Shown here: positions 27,632-36,451 of the stretch, in pieces
Position numbering within the stretch: position 1 is the first letter of the stretch
Layout: every line of letters begins with the position of its first letter
Source: Portibacter lacus
GTDB taxonomy: Bacteria > Bacteroidota > Bacteroidia > Chitinophagales > Saprospiraceae
Reading direction: 5' to 3'
Assembly (NCBI RefSeq): GCF_021533215.1
Contig: NZ_JAJNKA010000008.1
Coordinates: 186,001-250,000 of the forward strand
DNA: 64,000 nucleotides
The notes under the pieces: model-generated
Databases searched by the model: none
The model's input: only the letters and a program-made list of their open reading frames with translations
What the model was told of the DNA's origin: nothing
Made by a program: the position numbers and the translations under genes

Positions 27632-29095
27632 ATGGATGAAATCATAAAACAGCATTTGCATAGGGAAAGTAGAAGGAATTTTCTAAAGCATTCTTCTTTG
27701 GGATTTGGTGCCATCGCATTATCAAGTTTGCTGGCTCCTTCTTCGCTTTTAGGAAATGCGACCCAGCCTCAGGCGCTGCTGAATAATCGCTTGGTGAATG
27801 GGACACACTTTCATGCAAAAGCGAAAAGAATCATCTACTTATTTCAAAGTGGTGGGCCTTCGCAGTTGGAAAGTTTCGATTACAAACCTCAATTAGCGAA
27901 ATGGCACGGAAAAGAGATTCCGCCCTCGGTACAAGGAACTCAAAGAAATTCAGGGATGGTTTTCAGTCAATCTTCTTTTCCACTTGTGCAATCTATCTAT
28001 GACTTCAAACAATACGGTCAATCAGGCGCTTGGGTGAGTGAAATATTCCCACATACCGCTAAGATCGTTGATGATCTTTGTATTATTAAGTCCATGCGGA
28101 CTGATGCGATCAATCATGAGCCAGCAGTGATGTTTGCACAGACAGGATCACAACAAAGTGGCCGACCATCTATTGGATCATGGTTGAGTTATGGACTAGG
28201 ATCTGATAATAAAGATTTACCGAATTTCGTGGTGATGTTGTCTCAAGGTGGAGGTGCACAACCACTTAATTCTGCTGCTTGGGCTAATGGGTTTCTGCCA
28301 TCTCATCACCAAGGTGTTCAATTTAGATCTGGTAAAGATCCTGTTTTGTATCTAAATAATCCAGAAGGAGTAAATGCTCAAGATCGACGAAAAGCATTAG
28401 ATCACATTCAGCAATTAAATAGTCATCAATATGATATCTGGCACGATCCAGAAATTCAATCTAAAATCAATCAATATGAAATGGCTTATCGAATGCAGAG
28501 TTCTGTTCCAGATGCAGTCGATGTAAGCGAAGAACCAGATTATACTTATGAACTGTATGGCGAAAATGCGAGAACGCCAGGAACGTACGCTTATAATTGC
28601 CTGCAAGCGAGAAGATTAGCCGAAAAAGATGTAAAGTTTATCCAGCTCTACCACACTGGATGGGATCAACATGGTAGTCTACCAAGTGGAATGAAAAGGC
28701 AAGCGCTTGATACAGATCAGGCGACTGCAGGACTGATCACAGATCTGAAACAGAGAGGTTTGTTAGAAGATACTTTGGTTATATGGGGAGGAGAATTTGG
28801 TCGAACAAGTTTCTCACAAGGAAGATTAACGGAGACCAATTATGGAAGAGACCATCATCCAGGTTGTTTCTCCATGTGGATGGCTGGAGCAGGAGTGAAA
28901 GCGGGGACGGTTTATGGGGAGACTGATGAGTTTAGTTATAATGTAATTAAGGATGAGGTCCATATTCATGACTTTCATGCTACGATTTTACATTTGCTAG
29001 GAATCGATCACGAAAGGCTGACTTTCAAGCATCAAGGAAGAAGGTATCGACTGACGGATGTACATGGTAGAGTGGTTAAGGGTGTGTTAGCGTAG
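27632..29095 (+). CDS. DUF1501 family protein, Tat-exported
   Basis: The 487-residue protein has a near-ideal twin-arginine signal, SRRNFLKHSSLGFGAIAL, so it should be folded in the cytoplasm, possibly with a metal, and exported by Tat. The body matches DUF1501: FQSGGPSQLESFDYKP, MRTDAINHEPAVMF, GRPSIGSWLSYGLG, TGWDQHG and WGGEFGRTSFSQG, then GRDHHPGCFSMWMAGAG. DUF1501 belongs to the alkaline-phosphatase/sulfatase-like superfamily. The conserved Asp and His residues in WDQH and RDHHP would bind metal. It is the standard partner of PSD1 proteins and probably forms a complex with the upstream product. The reaction is not established. Confidence 0.92.
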   Translation: MDEIIKQHLHRESRRNFLKHSSLGFGAIALSSLLAPSSLLGNATQPQALLNNRLVNGTHFHAKAKRIIYLFQSGGPSQLESFDYKPQLAKWHGKEIPPSVQGTQRNSGMVFSQSSFPLVQSIYDFKQYGQSGAWVSEIFPHTAKIVDDLCIIKSMRTDAINHEPAVMFAQTGSQQSGRPSIGSWLSYGLGSDNKDLPNFVVMLSQGGGAQPLNSAAWANGFLPSHHQGVQFRSGKDPVLYLNNPEGVNAQDRRKALDHIQQLNSHQYDIWHDPEIQSKINQYEMAYRMQSSVPDAVDVSEEPDYTYELYGENARTPGTYAYNCLQARRLAEKDVKFIQLYHTGWDQHGSLPSGMKRQALDTDQATAGLITDLKQRGLLEDTLVIWGGEFGRTSFSQGRLTETNYGRDHHPGCFSMWMAGAGVKAGTVYGETDEFSYNVIKDEVHIHDFHATILHLLGIDHERLTFKHQGRRYRLTDVHGRVVKGVLA

Positions 29096-29202
29096 AGGGT
29101 TTTGGTTGAAAGTTAGGCTTAATTTGACACTTTTTGTGTGGGGAAGGGTAGTGGAGTGAGAAAAGGTAAAATTTTCATTTACGATACTATTTCATCGAAA
29201 CA

Positions 29203-29320
29203 TTGATGACATCGCTTGAAGCGCTGTCATCAAGAGTATGAGCTGTCATCAAGAGTATGCGCTGTCATCAGGAAAATACTATCATCAATAGAAAGCGCTC
29301 CCTTCAATAGAAAGCGCTCC
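29203..29320. repeat. Structured repeat array A3 (palindrome plus half-sites)
   Basis: In the 236-base gap between the two convergent units, a palindrome at 29203-29233 has arms TTGATGACA/TGTCATCAA. Inward CGCTT/AAGCG pairing flanks a single mismatch, so 14 of 15 positions pair around a two-base loop. It is followed by half-sites: GAGCTGTCATCAAGAG, GCGCTGTCATCAGG, ACTATCATCAATAG, and GAAAGCGCTCC twice. It belongs to the H2 family of arrays A1 and A2, with different bases in the arms. Confidence 0.8.
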
Positions 29321-29331
29321 TTATAAGAATT

Positions 29332-32300
29332 TTACTTAGGTGGCAGCAACCAATTTCCAGTATTCCTTATAATTGTCTGATAGGGTGTTAAGCCATGAGC
29401 ATCTTCATCATGACCTAATGTATTTCCTACAATTCTCGCCTTAGGATGCTTAACAATCCAAACTACCGGAAATTCTTCGCCCGACTCTAATCCTCTCCCA
29501 ATCGCTAGCACTTCAATCGGCGTTCCTTTTGGATCCTTTTTCCATCGATAAAGTTCGTCCGTTATTCTAAAAGTCTTCGGAACACCATTCATAATCGGAT
29601 GATTCGGCTTCTTCACTTCTACTTCAAATTCCTGAAGTTTTTCATGCGATTCACTGCCTCCACCAACTAAAGTTCGATTATACTCTGGCCAATCTTTCCA
29701 ATTGTACCAAGTACTTGGATGATTAATCGAGATCGGTTTTCCTTCACTTACATGTTTAAGGATTGCTGACTTAGTCTCTGGATTAAATGGTTTGTTGTTA
29801 GTTAACATTAAGAGATCTGTCTTATCTAGCCATGATGCTAATTCTTCAGTCTCTTCTGTATAATTCACACTTCTTCCTCCTTCACTTAGTATCTTCCCAT
29901 CCCAAACTCCAAAGAATTCTTGGAAATTGTGAGATCCACCACCTCCCATAATAGCAACCATCGGTGCCGAAGGATTTTTAGACATGTAGGTTCCTCGTGG
30001 ACTGACGATTAATTTACCTTGCATAACTCGCCAGTGTCCTGGAAAAGTACATACAAACGGATAGACTCCTGGCTCATTAGGTAGTGTAAGTCGGATGACA
30101 CCAGATTCTCCTGGATCTAACATATCTGTTGCTCCTAAGATATACCTAGATTTAGGTAGATAATTGGATTCTGCAGCTTTGGGATCAGTTAAAAATTGAT
30201 CTACAATCTTTCCAAATGTTTCCAAGCTTCCTTTCTGAATCAATACCATATTATGAGGCATCTCATCAATGTTTTTTAATTTAAGCTCTATTTTCTGACC
30301 AGCCATTGCATAAATCAACGTATCATCAAATGCCATTTTCTGTGGCACCGTATTTAATGATATGACCTTATCCGCTTGAAAACCTTTCACTTTTCCGAAC
30401 CCAAGATCGATGGCTTGATCACCACCTGTATCTATGCAGTACGCTGCAATAATATTTTTTCCAGATTTGAAATATTTAGAAACACTTTGATCTAGTTTGA
30501 TTAACTCATGCTTATTATTCGATCTGCTAGCTTCCTTTACCAAATGACCATTGACATATACTTGGTAATCATCATCATGCAGTATTTTTAAAACAGGCTC
30601 TTCTATTGATTCAGTTAAATCGATAGTTCTACGTATCCAAATTTCATCTTCTTCCCAAGTTGTTTTAATATTTGCATTCAAGCCTGGTGTTCCTATAGCT
30701 CCATCTGATGCTAACCATTTATTATCGTCAAAATCTTCTTCCATCCAATCTTCACTTGGCTTTTCAGTCGTGTATTTCCAAGAAATAGCAGCGTCTTCAG
30801 CACTTGGAATAATCATTTCTACTTCGTTCTTAGAGATTACTTCATTGTTTTCCACTTTCATGTATACATTCAGTGCTGCTGTAATCCATTTGTCTTGATC
30901 TGTATTATTATTGCTCAATTTTTCAATACTGGCAAATATTTCAGGAGTTTCCGGCAATTCACTGGCTTTTAGGATAGCTTTCTTCCGAAGCGGTAGATAA
31001 TTATCCTCTAATAGTCCTGATTGGCTAAGCAACTCACTGCCTATTTCGTCATTTGGAATCAATGGTATTGCTCCAGTTTTCGAAGCAATAGAGCCATTTT
31101 GCAAAACTTGCTTTAATGCATCCATGCTCGCTTTGTCGTCAGATTTTAATTCATCTAGTCCATCTAATGCGTAGAGTGCATGAGCAGCGACTCCCGTATT
31201 TCCCTTTTCCTTCTTTTTTGCTAAATCTAATAATGCTGAACGTAGATTTGTCTTTTTATTTTCTACAATTAAGCGTTGTGCAGTCGTCCTCCAAAAAATA
31301 TTGTCACTCTTTAATCCTGCCAAGAGTGCTTTGTCATCTGAAGGGTCAATGGATTGAATAGAAGATTTTTTGCCTTTTTTATGCTTGATAATATAAATCC
31401 GACCGTGTCGCTTATCTCTATTTTCGTTCAAGTGGGCGTTTCCTTCGCCTTTAACATCATTCCAGATTTGATTATCCATGCCACGAGCATCTGGATTGTG
31501 CTGAATGACAGGATTATACCAATCTGCTACCCAAAGGTTGCCGTCAGGTCCAGTTTCGGAAAATACGGGTGCCGTCCATGAATCCGTACTAGCAAAAATA
31601 TTTCCACCATCGATCTCTTTGAATCCACCACCATCTTGAACAATTTTAGCAAGGTGAACGAGGTGACCAGTAGGTTCATTGACGTACATTTGGTTCTGGT
31701 ATTCTTTCGGATAATTATTAGCCAAGTAAAAATTCGCTCCTGCCGCAGCGGTATATCCTCCTCTTACATCAACTTGCTGAAGAGGAATCGTATCTACTGA
31801 AGTTATTTCGTAATGTCCTTGGATAAAATCAGCATTGATCGCCCACTTTGGTTTCTTGCCTAAGTAGTCGTAGTATTTCATGGGAATACCCACGTAACAT
31901 GCATGATTATTATTCGCAGTAGATCCAAAGATTTCGAAATCTTGAGAAATTCCTAGTCCCCAGGTGTTATTATTAAATTGACCTAAAGGTTCGAAAGACT
32001 TTCCGTCTTGAGTAAATCTAAAAACACCTCTTGAGAAATTCACTTTTTCACCTTCGAATGTGTTTTCAAATCCAGAGTATCCTACAGAACCCCAGATCTT
32101 ATTATCGAAGCCATATTTCAAGTTAGAAGGCCCTGCGTGCGTATCCCATATTCCAAATCCACCAAAAAGTATTTCTTCCTGATCCATTACATCGTCTCCG
32201 TCTAGATCAGACAGATAAACCATATTAGGCGCTTTTGATACGATTACTCCATTTTTGACTTTGACAATTCCAGTAGTCAGACTTTGTTTTGTCGCAAAAT

Positions 32301-32655
32301 CTGTAAACTTATCGGCCTTACCATCACCATCTGTGTCTTCACAAATGGTGATTCGATCGCCACCTACTTCATTCTCAAGCTCATGCGGATAATCCATGGA
32401 CTGGACAACCCATAACCGCCCTCTCTCATCCCAAGTCATTGCTATAGGATTAATGATATTGGGTTCTGCTGCAAAGAGTTCAGCGGTGAATCCTTTGGGC
32501 AATTGAATATGTTTTTGTGATTCCTCTGGAGTCAGCGGATTTTGAATTCTTGGATTTTCTCCACTGTAAGTCAATGGCGGTAAATCAACTTTGACATCTG
32601 ATTCACAGGAAAAAAGGAAGAGGCAAGCAAAGCATAAGGTTAGTGCGTATTTCAT
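29332..32655 (-). CDS. Propeller-HEAT-cupredoxin-ThuA multidomain lipoprotein
   Basis: The 1107-residue lipoprotein (LFLFSC, Cys17) has five parts. First, an N-terminal six-bladed-type propeller of the 'putative membrane-bound dehydrogenase' group (about 45-430: LPKGFTAELFAAEPNIINP, GRLWVVQSMDYPHE, TICEDTDGDGKAD). Second, HEAT-like helices (about 440-600). Third, a galactose-binding-like sandwich (about 630-760, LHDDDYQVYVNGHLV). Fourth, a plastocyanin-like domain (about 775-885) with His in MPHNM and Cys, His and Met in VCTFPGHWRVM, a full type 1 copper set. Fifth, a ThuA-like domain (about 895-1107, MVAIMGGGGSHNFQEFF to NTLGHDEDAHGLTPYQ). No CxxCH is present, so the copper domain may replace the usual cytochrome. 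It lies 18 bases after the cupin gene and likely ends that operon. Confidence 0.85.
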   Translation of the reverse strand: MKYALTLCFACLFLFSCESDVKVDLPPLTYSGENPRIQNPLTPEESQKHIQLPKGFTAELFAAEPNIINPIAMTWDERGRLWVVQSMDYPHELENEVGGDRITICEDTDGDGKADKFTDFATKQSLTTGIVKVKNGVIVSKAPNMVYLSDLDGDDVMDQEEILFGGFGIWDTHAGPSNLKYGFDNKIWGSVGYSGFENTFEGEKVNFSRGVFRFTQDGKSFEPLGQFNNNTWGLGISQDFEIFGSTANNNHACYVGIPMKYYDYLGKKPKWAINADFIQGHYEITSVDTIPLQQVDVRGGYTAAAGANFYLANNYPKEYQNQMYVNEPTGHLVHLAKIVQDGGGFKEIDGGNIFASTDSWTAPVFSETGPDGNLWVADWYNPVIQHNPDARGMDNQIWNDVKGEGNAHLNENRDKRHGRIYIIKHKKGKKSSIQSIDPSDDKALLAGLKSDNIFWRTTAQRLIVENKKTNLRSALLDLAKKKEKGNTGVAAHALYALDGLDELKSDDKASMDALKQVLQNGSIASKTGAIPLIPNDEIGSELLSQSGLLEDNYLPLRKKAILKASELPETPEIFASIEKLSNNNTDQDKWITAALNVYMKVENNEVISKNEVEMIIPSAEDAAISWKYTTEKPSEDWMEEDFDDNKWLASDGAIGTPGLNANIKTTWEEDEIWIRRTIDLTESIEEPVLKILHDDDYQVYVNGHLVKEASRSNNKHELIKLDQSVSKYFKSGKNIIAAYCIDTGGDQAIDLGFGKVKGFQADKVISLNTVPQKMAFDDTLIYAMAGQKIELKLKNIDEMPHNMVLIQKGSLETFGKIVDQFLTDPKAAESNYLPKSRYILGATDMLDPGESGVIRLTLPNEPGVYPFVCTFPGHWRVMQGKLIVSPRGTYMSKNPSAPMVAIMGGGGSHNFQEFFGVWDGKILSEGGRSVNYTEETEELASWLDKTDLLMLTNNKPFNPETKSAILKHVSEGKPISINHPSTWYNWKDWPEYNRTLVGGGSESHEKLQEFEVEVKKPNHPIMNGVPKTFRITDELYRWKKDPKGTPIEVLAIGRGLESGEEFPVVWIVKHPKARIVGNTLGHDEDAHGLTPYQTIIRNTGNWLLPPK

Positions 32656-32673
32656 AGTGGTAAGATTGTGTTG

Positions 32674-33081
32674 TTAAGTAGTTCGGTATTGTGAATAAGG
32701 GAGATTCATAGATTCATCGATCGTTCCAGCTTCCCAACCATCCGCAGGAGCAAGTACAGCTAGAAATTCTAAGTCATCATCGCCAATATTAAAAGTAGCG
32801 TGTACGATATTCGGATCTATATAAACAGCAGCACCTCTCGTCAGAATTCTTTTTTCTTCTTCTATCCATTGTTCTGCCGTTCCTTTTAAAATATAGAGCG
32901 TTTCATTCATTTCTGGGTGTCGATGGAAACTGTGTCCGTCACCTTTTTTGATCGTAACGTGTACCAAAATGGTATCAGCGCCCGCAGTTTCGTCTGGATT
33001 AAAATACCATCGATGACCGCGACCTTGATAATCGACAATTTTAGTTTCCTTCTCTTCTAGAAATTTAAAATAATTGTTCAT
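32674..33081 (-). CDS. Cupin-domain protein
   Basis: A 135-residue single-domain cupin. The first cupin motif reads KGDGHSFHRHPEMNETLYILKG, with HRH and the Glu as metal ligands; the second is VYIDPNIVHATFN with the final His. A cytoplasmic metal-dependent isomerase, dioxygenase-like enzyme or ligand sensor are all possible. The start overlaps the last base of the PEP-hydrolase-like gene stop, showing translational coupling. It sits in the middle of the Tm-1-like operon, so it probably acts on the same small molecule. Confidence 0.88.
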   Translation of the reverse strand: MNNYFKFLEEKETKIVDYQGRGHRWYFNPDETAGADTILVHVTIKKGDGHSFHRHPEMNETLYILKGTAEQWIEEEKRILTRGAAVYIDPNIVHATFNIGDDDLEFLAVLAPADGWEAGTIDESMNLPYSQYRTT

Positions 33082-33941
33082 TATCTTAAAGTGATGGATT
33101 TAAATTCTTGAGTCAGTGATGTCAATGAAGCTTCCACACCCATTCGTTCGAGCGAAGAGGCGCCGACGAAACCATGAGCTTCTGTATGATCAAGTACCTT
33201 CCTTACATCAGCTGGTGTATTAACGGGCCCTCCATGGGTAAGAAAAATAGTATCTGGGTTACTTTTTTTGACTGCGTCAATGATTATTTGAGTTCTCTCG
33301 ATGGCATCATCCATTGTGCAAGAAGCTGAAGTTACACCTATCGAGCCTCCTACAGTAGTTCCGACATGTGTGATAATCGCATCAGCTCCAACATCAGCCA
33401 TTTGTACAGCTTCCTCAGGTTTTGCGACATAAACTACGGTGAATAAATCCATTTTCGAAGCAAGTCTAATCATTTCTACTTCCTTCTGAAAACTCATTCC
33501 TGTTTCTTCTAGCACATTTCTGAAGTGTCCATCGATGATCGAATGTGTAGGGAAATTATTAACTCCAGAGAAGCCCATATCCTTAACTTTGCCGAGGAAG
33601 TGCCACATTCGTCTTCTTGGATCACTACCATGCACTCCGCAGATTACTGGAATTTCTTCAACCACTGGAAGCACCTCAAACTCACCAATTTCCATGGCTA
33701 CTGCATTCGCGTCTCCATAGGCCATTAGCCCAGCTGTAGAGCCGTGCCCTGACATTCTGAAACGACCTGAGTTGTATACGATGATGAAATCTGCACCACC
33801 TTTTTCTATAAATTTGGCACTAATTCCTGTTCCTGCTCCTGCGCCGATGATGGCTTTTTTGTCATTGATGGTTATTCGAAGTCGATCTATTACTTCTTGT
33901 TTTGTATAAGGATTTCCTATCCCAGTCCATGGATTTGGCAT
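33081..33941 (-). CDS. PEP-hydrolase family TIM-barrel protein
   Basis: The 286-residue protein matches the phosphoenolpyruvate hydrolase-like / 'TIM-barrel signal transduction' family. IIGAGAGTGISAKFIEKGGAD and IIVYNSGRFRMSGHGS are near the N-terminus, followed by PVICGVHGSDPRRRM, GFSGVNNFPTH, TVVYVAKPEEA, IITHVGTTVGGSIG, FLTHGGPVNTPADV and HGFVGASSLERM. Fold relatives act on PEP or phosphonopyruvate; the true substrate of this group is not known. In plants the equivalent domain is fused C-terminally to a UPF0261 domain in Tm-1. Here the two are separate adjacent genes 19 bases apart, so they probably form a complex in the cytoplasm. Confidence 0.9.
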   Translation of the reverse strand: MPNPWTGIGNPYTKQEVIDRLRITINDKKAIIGAGAGTGISAKFIEKGGADFIIVYNSGRFRMSGHGSTAGLMAYGDANAVAMEIGEFEVLPVVEEIPVICGVHGSDPRRRMWHFLGKVKDMGFSGVNNFPTHSIIDGHFRNVLEETGMSFQKEVEMIRLASKMDLFTVVYVAKPEEAVQMADVGADAIITHVGTTVGGSIGVTSASCTMDDAIERTQIIIDAVKKSNPDTIFLTHGGPVNTPADVRKVLDHTEAHGFVGASSLERMGVEASLTSLTQEFKSITLR

Positions 33942-33960
33942 ATAATAGTTGGTTTAAAAT

Positions 33961-35190
33961 TTAAATAAGTTCAAGTATTGAATCTACTGCTTCTTTTGCA
34001 AAAGCGATATCATTTATGTTAAAGTTTACTTCTCTGATGGTTATATTGTTATTTACTTTCGATTTAATAGTATCAAATAATGCCTTATCAGTCTCAGGAG
34101 CATAAAACAAATTTCCTTCAGAGCTGACAATTGAAATACCTTTTAGAGGTAATAGTATGGTCGCTTTTCCTTTTGAGCGATTAAGTTTACTGGCTATGAG
34201 GCTACCTAATGCGATGTTTTCAGCTTTATCCGTTCTCATTAATGTTACGTCTGGAGCCCAATTAAATAGCAATCGGTCAGCATACTTTTTAGGTACCGTA
34301 TCTAATTGAGCAAAGTTGACCATGTCAAGACATCCAGGCACCACAACCTGAGGAATCCCTACTTTTCCAGCAGTTTCTAGTCTTTCAGGTCCTGCACTGC
34401 AGATTCCTCCACAAAGTTCATCTGCCAATTCCGTGATTGTGATATCCAAAACTGCATCTATTAAACCATCTTCTATTAATGCTTCCATGGTCCTTCCGCC
34501 AGATCCTACAGCATGAAAGCAAAGTACTTCGTATCCTTTTGCTTTTAACAAATCTGAACAATAGTTGACACATTCGGTCGTATTGCCGAACATAGATATA
34601 GCAATGGTTTTCTTGGTGTACGCTTCCTTTGGTTGCTTAGCATTAGCCATGCCTAAGATGGCTGATGCTGCTTGACTGATGACTTTTCTACTGATGGAAT
34701 TTAGACCAGCTAAGTCCACAATAGAAGGAATCATCACAATATCTTTAGCACCAATTTGCCTAGATAAATCTTTAGTGGCAACGGTACTGATACATATTTT
34801 AGGTATGCCAAAAGGTAGAGCTTGCATGGCCATAATAGTCAAGTAAGTTCCACCGCCACCGCCCATTCCGATGGCACCTAAAATATTGATTTTATCTTTT
34901 AATTCAGATACGATTTCTTGGGCACCTAATCCCATGATTTCAAGAATTTCACCTCTTTGAATTAGCTTTGAAATTGTCGATAATTCATATCCAGCAGCTT
35001 TGGCAACTTCCTCTGCTGAAACATCAATGTGGAAATTTACCTCAGTTGAGCGAACGCCCGTATTTATAGTGAAAACCTCTACATTTAATTCCTTGAGGCA
35101 TGAATATAAATATTCAAATTCCTCACTTTTTGAATCAAAGCATCCCAAAATGACCATTTTGGACTGCCGACCAGAATTAAATGTGTCCAT
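33961..35190 (-). CDS. Tm-1-like ATP-binding domain protein (UPF0261)
   Basis: The 409-residue protein matches UPF0261. Near the N-terminus MVILGCFDSKSEEFEYL is followed by VFTINTGV. The glycine-rich IGMGGGGGTYLTIMAMQALPFG, SMFGNTTECV, FHAVGSGGRTMEALI and GGICSAGPERLETAGKVGIPQ VVPGCLDMVNF regions follow, all typical of the family. The tomato Tm-1 homologue binds ATP and inhibits tobamovirus replication protein; the ancestral bacterial function is unknown. It is the first gene of the operon with the PEP-hydrolase-like barrel, cupin and copper/ThuA lipoprotein. The promoter should lie in the 350-base divergent gap upstream. Identification is firm and function open. Confidence 0.92.
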   Translation of the reverse strand: MDTFNSGRQSKMVILGCFDSKSEEFEYLYSCLKELNVEVFTINTGVRSTEVNFHIDVSAEEVAKAAGYELSTISKLIQRGEILEIMGLGAQEIVSELKDKINILGAIGMGGGGGTYLTIMAMQALPFGIPKICISTVATKDLSRQIGAKDIVMIPSIVDLAGLNSISRKVISQAASAILGMANAKQPKEAYTKKTIAISMFGNTTECVNYCSDLLKAKGYEVLCFHAVGSGGRTMEALIEDGLIDAVLDITITELADELCGGICSAGPERLETAGKVGIPQVVVPGCLDMVNFAQLDTVPKKYADRLLFNWAPDVTLMRTDKAENIALGSLIASKLNRSKGKATILLPLKGISIVSSEGNLFYAPETDKALFDTIKSKVNNNITIREVNFNINDIAFAKEAVDSILELI

Positions 35191-35540
35191 ATATTTATTA
35201 GTTAACTAAAAATAACAATTCACCTGTGAAATTCTATCTGTCAACAATGAAATTTTAACATTTCTTGAAATCTTCTAGCCGAAGGGATGAATAAGCTTTT
35301 GATGAATTGGTCTATGAGTGTAAATTTTAACGTGCTATAGGCTAAGTAACACTCTTTCATTTTCCTAGATTATCATATTGGTTTATGTCAATTTTTGTTT
35401 CTAAATAAAGGAACAGTGTTTATCAAGTCGAGCCGTATTAAAGTATATGTTGCGAACAATTTAAATAAGGAAATACTTAGGTAGCGTATGTCGTATTTAG
35501 GTAAAGACAAGACATTGGAAAATAAATTTAAATTACAAAT
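35191..35540. other. Divergent intergenic region, no gene seen
   Basis: 350 bases between the starts of the Tm-1-like operon and the DUF421 gene. It must contain both promoters, but I find no exact TTG-N17-TAnnTTTG match. It is AT-rich. A minus-strand frame across 35388-35579 overlaps the DUF421 start and has no protein-like character. Confidence 0.6.
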
Positions 35541-36083
35541 ATGAATTGGATATACAGTACCGACGATCCTCTTTTGCAAACCTTAATAGGATGTTTTTAT
35601 ATTTTCATTGTCATCATAATACTTACCAGAATCATAGGACTTCGTTCTTTCGCAAAATTTACGGCATATGATTTTGCCTTTACAATTGCGATTGGTAGTA
35701 TCATATCTTCTACGTTGACTTCTTCTACAAGTTTGGTACATGGTTCTATTGCAATCGCTGGATTGCTTTTGATTACCTATTTTTTTTCTTTTTTGCAAAG
35801 AAAATCGCCAGCTTTAAGTAGTTTGATTTCTAATGCTCCATTATTGTTGATGGATGGTAATGATATCTTATATGATAATTTGAAATTCGCTCGAATAGAA
35901 AAGGAACAACTCATAGCTAAATTACGAGAGGCCAATGTGCTAAATTATGATCAAGTTTATGCTGTTGTTTTAGAATCTACGGGAGATATTTCTGTGCTTC
36001 ATTCTTCGTATGATAAAAAGGATGAAAATTTTGATGAGGAATTGCTTTCAGGTGTGAGAAGGAGTACAAGTTCATCGGTCTAG
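35541..36083 (+). CDS. DUF421 (YetF-like) membrane protein
   Basis: The 180-residue protein has three N-terminal membrane helices, then a small alpha/beta domain. The family pattern is clear: FIVIIILTRIIGLRSFAKFTAYDFAFTIAIGSIISS, an ISNAPLLLMDGNDILYDNLKFARI segment, LIAKLREANVLNYDQVYAVVLESTGDISVL. DUF421/YetF proteins sit in the inner membrane with the C-terminal domain in the cytoplasm; roles are poorly known, with links to spore or stress physiology in Bacillus. It appears monocistronic. Family call is good and function open. Confidence 0.88.
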   Translation: MNWIYSTDDPLLQTLIGCFYIFIVIIILTRIIGLRSFAKFTAYDFAFTIAIGSIISSTLTSSTSLVHGSIAIAGLLLITYFFSFLQRKSPALSSLISNAPLLLMDGNDILYDNLKFARIEKEQLIAKLREANVLNYDQVYAVVLESTGDISVLHSSYDKKDENFDEELLSGVRRSTSSSV

Positions 36084-36451
36084 GATTGCTTAAGTATATG
36101 TTCTATGTTCCAATTTTATTTGATAGATATGAGTTTGCATTGACCTAAAAAAATCATAATGAAGTTTTCCTCTTTAACTGTCGAATAATTTGATGGACTG
36201 ACCTGTAGTCAGCCTATCAATATTATGGGTTGCGAAAGACTTAATTAATTCGAAGTAAATACATTCATAAGCTTCCGCTGGTAACCGGACAAGTACAAGA
36301 GTTGATATGATGAAGTTTTCTTTTCGGTTGTTTTTAACTTCGAATTCGCCGAACTAAAGCGTGGTATTTGCACAAGTACTTTAGATGATAGTATGTAGTT
36401 TTTTGAAAAAGTCTTACATTCGAATTATTCCACACTGATAAAGACTTATGC
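36084..36451. other. Intergenic region, no gene; weak degenerate repeats
   Basis: 368 bases without a convincing frame. ATGAAGTTTTC occurs twice (about 36160 and 36308). CGCCGAACTAAAGCGTGG near 36350 vaguely resembles hairpin H1 of the repeat arrays, but without good pairing. I would not call it a copy. Confidence 0.4.

Noticed and set aside
35388-35579. Minus-strand frame between the Tm-1-like operon and DUF421
   Set aside because: Overlaps the start of the DUF421 gene and lacks any recognisable pattern.
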